DNA of 64,000 nucleotides. Source: Pontibacillus yanchengensis Y32. Lineage in GTDB: Bacteria; Bacillota; Bacilli; Bacillales; BH030062. The position numbers were made by a program, and so were the translations under genes. Location of the stretch: assembly GCF_000770635.1 (NCBI RefSeq), contig NZ_AVBF01000006.1, positions 1 to 64,000 of the forward strand, written 5' to 3'. Numbering within the stretch: position 1 is the stretch's first letter; each line of letters starts with the position of its first letter. This document shows, piece by piece, positions 10,283-19,856 of the stretch. Below the pieces are notes generated by a model. The model ran no database searches and was not told where the DNA came from. It saw only the letters and a program-made list of their open reading frames with translations.

Positions 10283-11386
10283 ATGGCTGAAGTAATGAAG
10301 AAAAAGCGAAACAAAGAAACTAGGCCAAATTTAGGAAACTCGATTTATTCTCTAACCCACGAAGAATTACAAACTTGGTTAGAGAATCATGGTGAGCCAA
10401 AATTTCGTGCAACGCAAATATTTGAATGGTTATATCAAAAACGAGTTGAATATTTTGAAGAAATGACAAACCTATCCAAAGGACTTCGTGACAAGTTAAA
10501 TGAATCCTTTACGATTACTACCCTTGAAACTGTAGTACAGCAAAAGTCTCAAGATGGGCGGACGATGAAGTTTCTATTTGAAATGAATGATGGGTACACA
10601 ATTGAAACAGTACTAATGAAACATGATTATGGCTATTCTGTATGTGTAACAAGCCAGGTAGGATGTAGAATTGGCTGTACATTCTGTGCCTCATCCATTG
10701 GAGGTTTAAAGCGCCAACTAGAATCTGGTGAAATAGTGAGCCAGGTAATCAAAGTTCAAAAAGCACTAGATGAACAAGGTGAACGTGTTTCTTCTATTGT
10801 ATTAATGGGTATTGGTGAACCATTTGATAACTATGATGAAATCATTGCTTTCCTAAGAACCATCAACCATAATAAAGGAATAAATATTGGTGCACGTCAT
10901 ATTACACTATCAACAAGTGGTATCGTACCTCGTATTTATGATTTTGCGGATGAAAAGACACAAGTTAATTTCGCTGTCTCACTTCACGCGGTTACGAATG
11001 AACGCCGATCTAAGCTTATGCCAATTAACAAGGCATACCCATTGGAAAAATTACTTCCTTCCGTAAAATATTATAATGAAACGACTGGCAGACGTGTTAC
11101 GTTTGAATACGGCTTGCTAGGTGGTGAGAACGATTCGCCTGATGAAGCAAGAGCGCTAGCGAAGGTGATTCGTGATTATAATTTAAACATCCACGTTAAT
11201 CTAATCCCAGTAAACTTTGTACCAGAACGAGATTACGTGAGAACGCCAAGAAGTCAGATTTTTGAGTTTGAACGTACGTTAAAAGAAGAGGGAATTAACG
11301 TTACTATTCGTCGTGAACAAGGGCATGATATTGATGCAGCTTGTGGTCAATTACGTGCGAAGGAGCGTAAAAAAGAGACGAGGTGA
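10283..11386 (+). CDS. rlmN: RlmN, 23S rRNA/tRNA adenine-C2 methyltransferase
   Basis: This radical-SAM enzyme methylates A2503 of 23S rRNA and A37 of some tRNAs. The CxxxCxxC cluster is CRIGCTFC, with [10 protein letters not shown] and STSGIVPRI downstream, and the C-terminal methyl-carrying cysteine in DAACGQL. The 367 residues match the family. I chose ATG at 10283, eight bases after AGGAG, over an in-frame GTG nine bases upstream. Confidence 0.94.
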   Translation: MAEVMKKKRNKETRPNLGNSIYSLTHEELQTWLENHGEPKFRATQIFEWLYQKRVEYFEEMTNLSKGLRDKLNESFTITTLETVVQQKSQDGRTMKFLFEMNDGYTIETVLMKHDYGYSVCVTSQVGCRIGCTFCASSIGGLKRQLESGEIVSQVIKVQKALDEQGERVSSIVLMGIGEPFDNYDEIIAFLRTINHNKGINIGARHITLSTSGIVPRIYDFADEKTQVNFAVSLHAVTNERRSKLMPINKAYPLEKLLPSVKYYNETTGRRVTFEYGLLGGENDSPDEARALAKVIRDYNLNIHVNLIPVNFVPERDYVRTPRSQIFEFERTLKEEGINVTIRREQGHDIDAACGQLRAKERKKETR

Positions 11387-11391
11387 AACCC

Positions 11392-12147
11392 ATGAATGGT
11401 TATTTTCTAACAGATAAGGGCCAAGTGAGAAGTCATAATGAGGATGCTGGTGGGCTTTATTTCAACAAAAATCATCAGATATTGGCTGTAGTAGCAGATG
11501 GAATGGGTGGTCATCGAGCTGGAGATGTAGCAAGTAACATTGCTACATCCTCTTTACATAATAAATGGTTAGACACGGATAAGATCACTAGTCCTGAAAT
11601 GGCAGAACAATGGTTAGATGAACAAATTAGGTCTATTAACGAAGAGATTTACCAGCATGCAGTCCATAATGAAGAGTGTCATGGTATGGGGACAACGGTT
11701 GTTGCGGTTATATGTACAGAGGAATTTGCTACAGTCGCACATATAGGTGATAGTCGTTGTTATTTGGCAAATGAATTTGGCTTTAAGCAAGTAACAGAAG
11801 ATCATTCACTAGTAAATGAGCTAGTACGAACAGGCCAAATTACTGAAGAAGATGCAGAACACCATCCAAGGAAAAACGTTTTATTGAAAGCGCTTGGTAC
11901 AGAACCAAATACAGCTATGGATATTCATACTATTACATGGGAAGAAGATGACAAGTTACTTCTTTGTTCTGATGGCTTATCGAATAAAATGTCAGATGAG
12001 GAGTTATATGAATTTGTGAAAGAGCCAATGCCTTTAGAAGAAGCAGCGGCACGTTTAGTTGAGATCGCCAATGAGAGAGGTGGAGAAGATAACATCTCCT
12101 TGGTGATCGTTCACCATGATGAATCTACGAAAGAGGGTGCATCCTAA
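11392..12147 (+). CDS. prpC: PP2C-type Ser/Thr protein phosphatase
   Basis: PrpC reverses phosphorylation by the partner kinase PrkC, encoded next. The metal-binding PP2C motifs are all present: HNEDAGG, VVADGMGGHRAGD, GDSRCYLA, ITEDHSL-type sequence (VTEDHSLVNELVRTG), CSDGLSNKM and GGEDNISLVIV. From the ATG at 11392 it has 251 residues, about the B. subtilis length. GAGGTGA gives a good site, and the RBS overlaps the end of rlmN. The stop codon shares one base with the prkC start. Confidence 0.94.
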   Translation: MNGYFLTDKGQVRSHNEDAGGLYFNKNHQILAVVADGMGGHRAGDVASNIATSSLHNKWLDTDKITSPEMAEQWLDEQIRSINEEIYQHAVHNEECHGMGTTVVAVICTEEFATVAHIGDSRCYLANEFGFKQVTEDHSLVNELVRTGQITEEDAEHHPRKNVLLKALGTEPNTAMDIHTITWEEDDKLLLCSDGLSNKMSDEELYEFVKEPMPLEEAAARLVEIANERGGEDNISLVIVHHDESTKEGAS

Positions 12148-14105
12148 TGCTTAAGGGACACCTTCTTAATGAACGCTATGAAATTCAAGATATGATTGGC
12201 GGCGGAGGAATGGCCAATGTTTATTTAGGTAAAGATACCATTCTAAATCGAAATGTTGCCATTAAAGTATTACGTCTAGAGTATGCTAACGATGAAGAGT
12301 TTATAGCTAGGTTTCGAAGAGAAGCACATTCTGCCACAAGTCTTTCCCATCCAAACATCGTAAACATCTATGATGTAGGGGAAGAAGAACATATCTATTA
12401 TATGGTCATGGAATATGTTGATGGTATGACGCTAAAGCAATATATTCAAACATACGGACCTGCCGAGGTAGAAGAGGCAATTGAAATCACCAAACAAATT
12501 ACAGCGGCTATGTCTCATGCCCATGAAAATGATATCGTTCATAGAGATATAAAACCTCAAAACATTTTAATTGATGAACATAAACATGTGAAAGTAACTG
12601 ACTTTGGAATAGCGATAGCCTTAAGTGCTACTTCCCTTACCCAAACAAACTCAGTTCTAGGTTCTGTACACTATTTATCACCTGAACAAGCCCGTGGAGG
12701 GATGGCGACTAAGAAGTCAGATATATACTCCATAGGGATTGTTTTATTTGAGTTACTTACAGGCAGGTTGCCATTTTCCGGTCAATCAGCAGTTTCCATT
12801 GCACTCAAGCACTTGCAAAGTGAAACCCCTTCTTTAATGAGATGGAACCCATCCGTTCCACAAAGTGTTGAAAACATTGTTTTGAAAGCTACAGCTAAGG
12901 ATCCCTTCCACAGGTATGACGATATTTATGATATGGTGGATGATTTAGAAACAGCACTTCACCCTGATCGTCAGAACGAAGAAAAATTTGAAACACCAAT
13001 CGAAGATGATGAAGAAGTAACAAAAGCTATTCCCATTATTACTAACGACATGTATAAGAATGATGAACCTGTAGAAGATACAATCGTCCACGACACCGAT
13101 CATACTTCGACCATTACGACCCCTCCTAAGAAAAAAGGAAAATGGAAGGGATGGGTATTTGGCCTGCTAATTTTAATTATTGGGGTTGGAAGCTTAGCTG
13201 TATTCTTGCTACCAAAACTTCTAATACCAAATGATGTTGAAGTAGTTGATGTTAAAGGGATGAAGTACGAAGAAGCCTACAGTACTCTAAGTGAACTGAA
13301 TTTAGATGTTTCTCAAGAAACGATGTATTCAGAAGATGTTCCAGAAGGAAATGTCGTTCGCTCAGAGCCAAATGCAGGTAGTACCATAAAAGAAGGGTCA
13401 CAAGTTAAGATTTATACTAGCTTAGGAAAAGAGCGAGTATCTTTTGAAGACTACCTTGGTCAAAACTTTTCTCAAGTGGAAAAAATGCTAAAAGAAAAAG
13501 GATATAAAATAATTGCCTATAAACAGCACTCTGAGAAATCAGAGGGTGAAATTATAGGTCAAGTTCAGCCAAATCCAGGTGATAAAGTTATTCCAGAAGA
13601 AACAAGTGTTATTTTTGAAGTAAGCGATGGGCCAGAACAAGTCCAAGTTAGTAAACTTGTAGGTGATTATCTTCAAGAAGTGTACGATTATATTGACCAG
13701 GATAAGAGGATATCTCTCAAAGAACCTCAGTATGAATACTCTGATTCTGTTCCTGAAGGAGTTGTAATTCGACAAAAGCCAGAGGCTTATGCGAGAGTTA
13801 CTCCTGGTACTGAAGTAACTGTGTGGGTCTCAAGAGGTAAAAAAGAACAAGCACCAGTAAATAAAGATGTATCGTTTGCTGTTGAGCTTGATGAGGAACA
13901 GACAGGTCAAGAACATGAAGTGAAAATCTATGTTGATGATGTTAATCGAAATGGTTCAGAAGTTTATGAAAAATATACCATTACCGAAACAGCTCAGTAT
14001 GAACTAACATTGACTATCGCAGAAGGACAAGAAGCAACTTATCGGGTTATGCTAGATGACGAGGTCTATTTGGAAGAAAGCGTACCATACGAAGAGGGTG
14101 AATAA
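12147..14105 (+). CDS. prkC: PASTA-domain membrane Ser/Thr kinase PrkC
   Basis: PrkC senses peptidoglycan fragments through external PASTA domains and phosphorylates cytoplasmic targets; in Bacillus it affects germination and stationary phase. The kinase domain (about 1-270) has IGGGGMANVYLGKD, the catalytic Lys40 in VAIKVL, HRDIKPQNIL and DFGIA. An acidic linker leads to a membrane segment at about 336-358 (WVFGLLILIIGVGSLAVFLL), followed by three PASTA repeats and a short beta-rich tail. The 652 residues fit the family. It overlaps prpC by one base and is followed directly by rsgA. Confidence 0.95.
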   Translation: MLKGHLLNERYEIQDMIGGGGMANVYLGKDTILNRNVAIKVLRLEYANDEEFIARFRREAHSATSLSHPNIVNIYDVGEEEHIYYMVMEYVDGMTLKQYIQTYGPAEVEEAIEITKQITAAMSHAHENDIVHRDIKPQNILIDEHKHVKVTDFGIAIALSATSLTQTNSVLGSVHYLSPEQARGGMATKKSDIYSIGIVLFELLTGRLPFSGQSAVSIALKHLQSETPSLMRWNPSVPQSVENIVLKATAKDPFHRYDDIYDMVDDLETALHPDRQNEEKFETPIEDDEEVTKAIPIITNDMYKNDEPVEDTIVHDTDHTSTITTPPKKKGKWKGWVFGLLILIIGVGSLAVFLLPKLLIPNDVEVVDVKGMKYEEAYSTLSELNLDVSQETMYSEDVPEGNVVRSEPNAGSTIKEGSQVKIYTSLGKERVSFEDYLGQNFSQVEKMLKEKGYKIIAYKQHSEKSEGEIIGQVQPNPGDKVIPEETSVIFEVSDGPEQVQVSKLVGDYLQEVYDYIDQDKRISLKEPQYEYSDSVPEGVVIRQKPEAYARVTPGTEVTVWVSRGKKEQAPVNKDVSFAVELDEEQTGQEHEVKIYVDDVNRNGSEVYEKYTITETAQYELTLTIAEGQEATYRVMLDDEVYLEESVPYEEGE

Positions 14106-14987
14106 ATGCCTACAGGTAAAATTGTAAAATCATTAAGAGAATTATATTATGTCCAATCTGGAGGTAGTGTGTTTCCCTGTAAAGGTCGAGGAAATTTTCG
14201 CAAAAAGAAAATAACCCCTTTGGTTGGAGATGATGTAGAATTTAACATAGATGAAAATGAGGAAGGGTACATTTTAGAGATTCATAAACGTAAGAATGAA
14301 TTTGTACGCCCTCCGATTGCAAATATTGATCAGGCAATCATAGTTGCTTCCGTAGTGGAACCTGACTTCAAGCCGCTATTACTGGATCGATTTCTTGTAT
14401 TGATTGAATCGAAGTCATTACAACCTGTTATCGTTTTCACAAAAACTGATTTATTAGACGATGATAAGAAACAAGAAATAGAAAAGTATAAGCAGGCTTA
14501 TGAGGAATTGGGATATCAAGTGGTTATGGGTTCTTCAAAAATCGACCATAGTTTAGAGGAAGTCTCAACCTTTTTAGAGGGCAAAACTTCTGTAATTGCA
14601 GGACAGTCAGGCGTCGGGAAATCTTCAATGTTAAATGCATTAGAGCCTAACTTGCAGCTTGAAACCAATCAAATCTCTAAAAGCCTAGGTAGAGGAAAGC
14701 ATACAACACGGCATGTCGAGTTAATTGAAATGTATGGGGGATTAGTAGCTGATACACCAGGGTTTAGTGCGTTAGAATTCCAAGGCCTAGAACTCGATGA
14801 ACTACCTGATTGTTTTCCTGAGATGCGAGAATTTGGTGAAGAATGTAAATTTAGAGGTTGTTTGCATAATAAAGAACCAAAATGTGCCGTGAAACAAGCT
14901 GTAGAAGATGGAGATATACCTCGATTCAGATATGAGGATTATTTGCATTTTTTACATGAAATTCAGAATAGAAAGCCGAGGTATTAA
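14106..14987 (+). CDS. rsgA: RsgA (CpgA) small-subunit ribosome GTPase
   Basis: This circularly permuted GTPase assists late 30S maturation. An N-terminal OB-fold is followed by G4 FTKTDLL, then G1 GQSGVGKSSMLN, G3 DTPGFS and a C-terminal zinc module with ECKFRGCLHNKEPKC. The 293 residues match B. subtilis CpgA. Translation starts on the base after the prkC stop with no separate strong site, so it is probably coupled to prkC. Confidence 0.94.
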   Translation: MPTGKIVKSLRELYYVQSGGSVFPCKGRGNFRKKKITPLVGDDVEFNIDENEEGYILEIHKRKNEFVRPPIANIDQAIIVASVVEPDFKPLLLDRFLVLIESKSLQPVIVFTKTDLLDDDKKQEIEKYKQAYEELGYQVVMGSSKIDHSLEEVSTFLEGKTSVIAGQSGVGKSSMLNALEPNLQLETNQISKSLGRGKHTTRHVELIEMYGGLVADTPGFSALEFQGLELDELPDCFPEMREFGEECKFRGCLHNKEPKCAVKQAVEDGDIPRFRYEDYLHFLHEIQNRKPRY

Positions 14988-14991
14988 GGTT

Positions 14992-15642
14992 ATGACAAAA
15001 ATTGCTCCTTCCATATTATCTGCTGATTTTTCTAAGTTAGGGGAAGAGATTGAAGATGTCGAACAAGGTGGGGCCGATTATATTCATGTTGATGTCATGG
15101 ACGGTCATTTTGTTCCAAACATCACTATTGGTCCGTTAATTGTTGATGCTATTCGCCCTAAGACACAATTGCCGTTAGACGTTCATTTAATGATTGAGAA
15201 TCCTGACCACTATATCAATCAATTTGCTAGTGCAGGAGCAGATATCATTACTGTTCATCAGGAAGCATGTACTCATCTTCATCGCACTATCCAACTGATT
15301 AAAAGTGAAGGGTGTAAGGCTGGTGTAGTAATCAATCCAGCTACACCTGCTGAAATGATAAAGCCAATTCTGAAAGATGTGGATTTAGTATTGCTGATGA
15401 CGGTTAATCCGGGTTTTGGTGGACAATCCTTTATTGAAGAAGTTGTGCCTAAAATTGAGCAAATTGCCAACTGGCGAAATGATTTAGGTCTTTCATTCGA
15501 AATTGAAGTTGATGGTGGTGTCAAACATGGTACAGCAAAAACGTGCATTCAAGCTGGTGCCGACGTATTAGTGGCTGGAAGTGCTGTATTTAAAAAAGAT
15601 GATCGCGCAAAAGCAATACAAGAAATCCGTCAAGACGCTTAA
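14992..15642 (+). CDS. rpe: Ribulose-phosphate 3-epimerase
   Basis: Rpe interconverts ribulose 5-phosphate and xylulose 5-phosphate in the pentose phosphate pathway. The barrel enzyme is 216 residues with PSILSADF, HVDVMDGHFVPNIT, LDVHLMIENPD, MTVNPGFGGQ and VDGGV, which carry the metal ligands and phosphate-binding loop. The ATG at 14992 is chosen because homologues start at this point. A longer in-frame extension from 14908 overlaps rsgA and is unlikely. Confidence 0.94.
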   Translation: MTKIAPSILSADFSKLGEEIEDVEQGGADYIHVDVMDGHFVPNITIGPLIVDAIRPKTQLPLDVHLMIENPDHYINQFASAGADIITVHQEACTHLHRTIQLIKSEGCKAGVVINPATPAEMIKPILKDVDLVLLMTVNPGFGGQSFIEEVVPKIEQIANWRNDLGLSFEIEVDGGVKHGTAKTCIQAGADVLVAGSAVFKKDDRAKAIQEIRQDA

Positions 15643-15658
15643 ATCATCTGTGAAGTTA

Positions 15659-15687
15659 AACTGCCTCCGTGAAGGCAGTTTTTTCTA
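15659..15687 (+). terminator. Hairpin terminator between rpe and thiN
   Basis: AACTGCCT and AGGCAGTT pair across CCGTGA, then a run of T residues. Since thiN lies only 40 bases on with no obvious new promoter, the hairpin may reduce rather than stop readthrough. Confidence 0.8.
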
Positions 15688-15724
15688 TATTGCGAAATTC
15701 CTAATAAGAAAGCTGGTGAAGAGA

Positions 15725-16381
15725 ATGACAAAGATAGCCATTGTTGGAGGAGGGCCAGAAGAGCATATTCCTTCTTTACATGAATATAATGAAGATGAAG
15801 TGATTTGGATAGGTGCAGACCACGGCGCTATTTCCCTTATTCGTCAAGGTATTCGTCCAACCTTTGCTGTTGGTGATTTCGATTCAATCACTGACGACGA
15901 GATGGACCAAATTGTTAATCAATCCGAAAAAGTGGAAGAGCATCCAGTGGAAAAAGATGAAACAGACTTGGAAATTGCACTAAAAAAAGCCCTTCATTAT
16001 GAACCACAAGAACTATATTTATTTGGTGTAACCGGCGGTCGCTTAGATCATGAACTAAGTAATCTTCAGCTACTATATCCATTAGATGAGCAACAAATTC
16101 GAGGAATTATCATTGATAAGAGTAACTGGGTTGAATTAAAGAGACCAGGAACCTATGAGGTTCTGCACAATCAAAAATATCCATATTTATCATTTATTCC
16201 ATTTACTCCTGTCATTAAGGGTCTTACATTATCATCTTTTTACTATCCTTTAGAGGATGCGACAGTCAAGTGGGGATCGACTTTATGCATATCGAATAAG
16301 CTTATTTCAGAAAAAGGTACTTTTTCATTTCATGAAGGCATATTATTACTTGTAAAGAGCCGAGATGTAAAAGGGGAATAA
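15725..16381 (+). CDS. thiN: Thiamine pyrophosphokinase
   Basis: ThiN transfers pyrophosphate from ATP to thiamine, producing thiamine diphosphate. The 218-residue product has IVGGGPEE, WIGADHGAISLI, the metal-binding VGDFDSI, DETDLEIALKKA and GVTGGRLDHELSNLQ, characteristic of the family. ATG at 15725 follows GGTGAAG. The position after rpe is the same as in B. subtilis. Confidence 0.92.
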   Translation: MTKIAIVGGGPEEHIPSLHEYNEDEVIWIGADHGAISLIRQGIRPTFAVGDFDSITDDEMDQIVNQSEKVEEHPVEKDETDLEIALKKALHYEPQELYLFGVTGGRLDHELSNLQLLYPLDEQQIRGIIIDKSNWVELKRPGTYEVLHNQKYPYLSFIPFTPVIKGLTLSSFYYPLEDATVKWGSTLCISNKLISEKGTFSFHEGILLLVKSRDVKGE

Positions 16382-16433
16382 ATCCAGGCTTTAAATAGCC
16401 AATTATGGATCTATGTTAGAGGAGGGGGAACAT

Positions 16434-16517
16434 ATGAAGTTTTATACCATTAAACTCCCACGATTTATTGGTGGTTTTGTTCGAGTCATTATCGGAACAT
16501 TTAAAAAAGATTCCTAG
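16434..16517 (+). CDS. spoVM: SpoVM, spore coat anchoring peptide
   Basis: This short amphipathic peptide recognises the convex forespore membrane and anchors SpoIVA at the start of coat assembly. The 27 codons read MKFYTIKLPRFIGGFVRVII followed by GTFKKDS. That is very close to the 26-residue B. subtilis peptide and keeps the essential Pro9. A strong GAGGAGGGGG site precedes the ATG. The location between thiN and rpmB is conserved. It is direct evidence that the organism sporulates. Expression by SigE in the mother cell is expected from B. subtilis, but I cannot read a convincing SigE promoter. Confidence 0.95.
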   Translation: MKFYTIKLPRFIGGFVRVIIGTFKKDS

Positions 16518-16586
16518 TGAAAGAACTCTGTGCTCTTTATGACTAATAAGGTTGCTGTCCTCTTCGTATTTATTTACTTCTACCTA

Positions 16587-16622
16587 TACAAAAAAAGCAC
16601 CCTGAATGGGTGCTTTTTTTGT
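16587..16622. terminator. Bidirectional terminator between spoVM and rpmB
   Basis: The symmetric hairpin AAAAAAGCACCC / GGGTGCTTTTTT with a TGAAT loop has A-tract and T-tract on both sides. It can serve the forward spoVM and the reverse rpmB, which converge here. Confidence 0.88.
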
Positions 16623-16723
16623 CCTTAACAAAGGAATGTTATTAAGGAGATTGATCAGAGAAAAAAGCTCCTATCTTATCCTTTAAAGGAAAGAGTGGAT
16701 TTTCCACTATTCAATCGTATGCG

Positions 16724-16912
16724 TTACACGCGTTTAAGTTTACCTGACTTAAGTTCACGAGCAGATACGTTTACTTTTTGAGGTTTTCCATCAATCATAA
16801 CGCGGACTTTTTGTACGTTAGATTTGAATTGACGCTTAGTAGCGTTCATCGCGTGTGAACGATTATTACCAGTTCTAGTTCTACGGCCTGATACGGCACA
16901 TTTACGGCTCAT
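16724..16912 (-). CDS. rpmB: 50S ribosomal protein L28
   Basis: L28 is a 62-residue large-subunit protein. The product begins [20 protein letters not shown] and continues [17 protein letters not shown] and [14 protein letters not shown], matching Firmicute L28. Only one cysteine is present, so this is the non-zinc-binding form. The ATG at 16912 follows GGAGGGAAAATA; an upstream 31-codon extension reads through the leader hairpin and is rejected. The gene is divergent from yloU. Confidence 0.94.
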   Translation of the reverse strand: MSRKCAVSGRRTRTGNNRSHAMNATKRQFKSNVQKVRVMIDGKPQKVNVSARELKSGKLKRV

Positions 16913-16932
16913 TATTTTCCCTCCTACTTGCA

Positions 16933-16954
16933 ATGAAGCTATAAAAAGCTTCAT
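16933..16954 (-). promoter_or_regulatory. Leader hairpin just upstream of rpmB
   Basis: ATGAAGCT (16933-16940) and AGCTTCAT (16947-16954) are perfect complements around a six-base loop. In the rpmB transcript this stem ends only about eight bases before the GGAGGG site. It is not followed by a T-run, so it is not a terminator. A role in feedback control by L28 is possible but is only inferred. Confidence 0.45.
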
Positions 16955-16976
16955 GTATATGTTCAAATACTTATAT

Positions 16977-17005
16977 AATTTATCATACGCAGAATTGTTT
17001 TTCAA
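16977..17005 (-). promoter_or_regulatory. SigA promoter of rpmB
   Basis: Read on the reverse strand, TTGAAA (17005-17000), a 17-base spacer and TAAATT (16982-16977) form a plausible vegetative promoter about 65 bases before the start codon. Confidence 0.6.
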
Positions 17006-17179
17006 CAGATACTCATAAATATATCAAGAAAACTAACTTGACAGATAATCAGATTTCGTCCATTGTAATAAGAGGATTTTGCACCATTTACCATGTCCAG
17101 TTATTGGATAACTTTTAAATTTGATCTGGTTATAGTAAAATGACCTTAAGTTTAAGAGTAACGAAGGAGGATATATGAT

Positions 17180-17542
17180 ATGTCCATCGATTTAAACACT
17201 AACTATGGTCATGTGACGATTACTAATGATGTTATTGCAACGGTTGCTGGAGGAGCAGCTGTGGAATGCTATGGTATTGTAGGTATGGCTTCAAAAAATC
17301 AATTAAAAGACGGTATTGCAGAAATACTACGTAAGGAAAATTTCTCAAGAGGTGTTATTGTACGCCAAGAGGAAGAACAAGTACATATTGATATGTACAT
17401 CATTGTTAGTTATGGAACAAAAATTTCTGAGGTTGCTCACAACGTCCAATCTCAAGTGAAATATACACTAAACAAGACGGTTGGATTATCAGTAGACTCT
17501 GTGAATATTTATATTCAGGGTGTGCGTGTAGCAAACGAATAA
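17180..17542 (+). CDS. yloU: Asp23/Gls24-family envelope stress protein YloU
   Basis: This 120-residue protein of the Asp23/DUF322 family has NYGHVTITNDVIATVAGGAA, VECYGIVGMA and VSVDSVNIYIQGV-like sequence near the C-terminus. Family members are small cytoplasmic or membrane-associated proteins linked to envelope homeostasis. In Bacillus and Staphylococcus this gene sits directly before the fatty-acid kinase gene, as here. An excellent AAGGAGGATAT site precedes the ATG. Confidence 0.9.
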   Translation: MSIDLNTNYGHVTITNDVIATVAGGAAVECYGIVGMASKNQLKDGIAEILRKENFSRGVIVRQEEEQVHIDMYIIVSYGTKISEVAHNVQSQVKYTLNKTVGLSVDSVNIYIQGVRVANE

Positions 17543-17578
17543 GTAGACGATCTATTGGAGACGAAGGAGGAAGTTGGA

Positions 17579-19249
17579 GTGACGACACGAACGTTAGATG
17601 GAGCAACTTTCGCAAAAATGGTACTCTCAGGAGCTCACCATTTAACGAATAATGCAAAAATGATCGACGCTCTTAATGTATTCCCAGTACCAGATGGAGA
17701 CACGGGAACAAATATGAATTTATCTATGACCTCAGGTGCCGACGAGGTACGCAATGTACAAGATGATCACGCTGGTGTCGTAGCAAAAAGCCTTGCAAAA
17801 GGATTATTAATGGGAGCGAGAGGGAACTCCGGAGTGATTCTCTCTCAGCTTTTTCGAGGATTTTCTAAAGCAATTGAGGACAAATCAACCATTACGACTA
17901 AAGATTTTGCAGATGCAATGAATTCAGGTGTTAAGACAGCCTATAAAGCAGTTATGAAACCAGTAGAGGGAACTATATTGACAGTAGCTAAAGATTCAGC
18001 AGAAGCTGCTCAGAAGGCTGCAGAACAACATGAAGATATGATTGATTTCATGGAAGAGGTTATTACGGAGGCAAAAGCCTCCTTAAAGCGAACTCCAGAA
18101 CTACTGCCTGTACTCAAGGAAGTCGGGGTTGTTGATAGTGGTGGACAAGGTTTAGTAACGATTTATGAAGGATTCTTAGCTAATTTAAAGGGAGAAAAAT
18201 TACCGGAATTAGGCGAGTCTGCTTCACGAATGGAAGAGATGGTAAACGCAGAACACCATAAACTTGCTCAAGATTTCATGAATACGGAAGATATCGAATT
18301 TGGATATTGTACAGAGTTCATGGTTCGTTTTGAAGATGAGAAGCTTAAAGATAACCCTTTTGATGAAGATACCTTTCGAAATGAGTTAGGTGAGATGGGG
18401 GATTCCTTACTTGTTGTTTCTGATGAGGATCTTGTAAAAGTTCACGTTCACGTAGAGCATCCTGGGGAAGCGCTTACGCTTGGTCAACGCTTCGGTAGTC
18501 TGATTAATATGAAGATAGAAAATATGCGTGAACAACACACCTCTATTGTAGGAGAAAAACAACAGTCCAAAGAAATGAATCAAGAAAAAGCTGAGTTCGG
18601 AATTGTAACTGTTGCAATGGGCTCAGGAATAAAAGAGATGTTTGAAAGTCTCGGTGCAACCGTAGTCATCGAAGGTGGACAAACCATGAATCCTAGTACA
18701 CAGGACTTAACAGAGGCCATCAAAGCAGCGCATGCCAAGAAAGTTATTATCTTGCCTAATAACAAAAATATATTGATGGCTGCGGATCAAGCAGCAGACT
18801 TAGCAAATGATGAAGTTGTGGTCGTACCTACTAAGACCGTACCACAAGGGATGAGTGCTCTGTTAGCATTTAACCCTGAGGCAGAATTAAGTCACAATCA
18901 GTCCAGCATGAAAGACGCAGCGAAAGCTGTGAAAACAGGTCAACTCACATATGCTGTTCGAGACACACAAATTGACGGCATGACAATTGAGGAAGGTAAC
19001 TTTATGGGAATCCTTGAAGGGAAAATATCCTCAACCCATGCTGATAAATTAGAATGCGCACAGCAACTTCTAAAAGATATGATTAATGAAGAAGAAGATG
19101 AAATTCTAACTATTCTTCAGGGAGAAGATGCTACTCAAGAAGAAGTAGAAGCATTGGAAACTTTCTTAGAAGAAACTTTTGAGGATTTAGAGGTAGAGAT
19201 TCATTACGGTAATCAACCAATCTACTCCTTCATTTTTTCAGTTGAATAA
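17579..19249 (+). CDS. fakA: Fatty acid kinase catalytic subunit FakA (YloV)
   Basis: FakA phosphorylates fatty acids bound to FakB (DegV-family) proteins, feeding exogenous fatty acids into the PlsX/PlsY route. The N-terminal DhaL-like domain has FPVPDGDTGTNMNLSM, GARGNSGVILSQLFRGF and PVEGTILTVAKDSAEAA. The remaining middle and C-terminal domains include EFGYCTEFMV, VVSDEDLVKVHVHVEHPGEAL and NNKNILMAADQAA. The 556 residues match B. subtilis YloV. GTG at 17579 lies eight bases after AAGGAGG. No fakB is in the window. Confidence 0.9.
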   Translation: MTTRTLDGATFAKMVLSGAHHLTNNAKMIDALNVFPVPDGDTGTNMNLSMTSGADEVRNVQDDHAGVVAKSLAKGLLMGARGNSGVILSQLFRGFSKAIEDKSTITTKDFADAMNSGVKTAYKAVMKPVEGTILTVAKDSAEAAQKAAEQHEDMIDFMEEVITEAKASLKRTPELLPVLKEVGVVDSGGQGLVTIYEGFLANLKGEKLPELGESASRMEEMVNAEHHKLAQDFMNTEDIEFGYCTEFMVRFEDEKLKDNPFDEDTFRNELGEMGDSLLVVSDEDLVKVHVHVEHPGEALTLGQRFGSLINMKIENMREQHTSIVGEKQQSKEMNQEKAEFGIVTVAMGSGIKEMFESLGATVVIEGGQTMNPSTQDLTEAIKAAHAKKVIILPNNKNILMAADQAADLANDEVVVVPTKTVPQGMSALLAFNPEAELSHNQSSMKDAAKAVKTGQLTYAVRDTQIDGMTIEEGNFMGILEGKISSTHADKLECAQQLLKDMINEEEDEILTILQGEDATQEEVEALETFLEETFEDLEVEIHYGNQPIYSFIFSVE

Positions 19250-19259
19250 TCGAACCATC

Positions 19260-19300
19260 AACAGACTTTCTTTTTGATAGGAGGTCTGTTTTTATTTTGT
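19260..19300 (+). terminator. Terminator after fakA
   Basis: ACAGAC (19261-19266) pairs with GTCTGT (19284-19289) with imperfect inner pairing, followed by TTTTATTTTG. It lies immediately before repeat copy B. Confidence 0.65.
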
Positions 19301-19380
19301 TTGATTATTGATTATAAGAGGCTTAATGTTGAAGACTTGAATTGGAGATAATTGAAGTGCTCCGATGTGTTAGAAGAATG

Positions 19381-19520
19381 GGGTTGGGTAGGAAACAACT
19401 CGATTTCCCACTGCCCTACACGACGTAGGGAAGTTCAACGTTGTCACAGGATGTGACGGTCTTAGTTGAACTTCTCCTTCTCTTTCTCCCGCGGAAGTCT
19501 CGCTGTTTTCCACCCAACCC
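19381..19520. repeat. Branched hairpin of copy B (left module)
   Basis: The outer arms GGGTTGGGTAGGAAAC and GTTTTCCACCCAACCC pair with minor bulging. Their sequence is unlike the GTGGCC-type stem of other modules, yet they enclose the same interior. The inner stem here is GTTCAAC (19433-19439) / GTTGAAC (19465-19471), where other modules have GTTCGAC / GTCGAAC: a double change that keeps the pair. A GTCACA/TGTGAC hairpin and a CCCTAC/GTAGGG hairpin are also kept. Confidence 0.85.
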
Positions 19521-19856
19521 TGCCGATATGTTGTTATCGTAATCGGGAATTGTAGTACTGCTTTTTTGACGGACATATAATCTCTTATTTACTGTAAAAA
19601 CCCTCTTTAGGAGAGGATAACGGACATACAGTTCCTTATTTGGGGAAAAACGTACTACATTAAGGTGATTTAGGCTAAATAGCGTACTGTATGTCCGTTG
19701 TGAATGCAAAATAGCCTTCAAATCGAAGAATAAGATACTATATGTCCGTGAGCATCGCATCATTCTGTGTCCTAAAACATCCCTCGATTCGTGGATACCC
19801 TCAATCAGATCCCATTCTAACCTGGCCGTGTTTCCGTTCCTCCCAACATCACGGGA

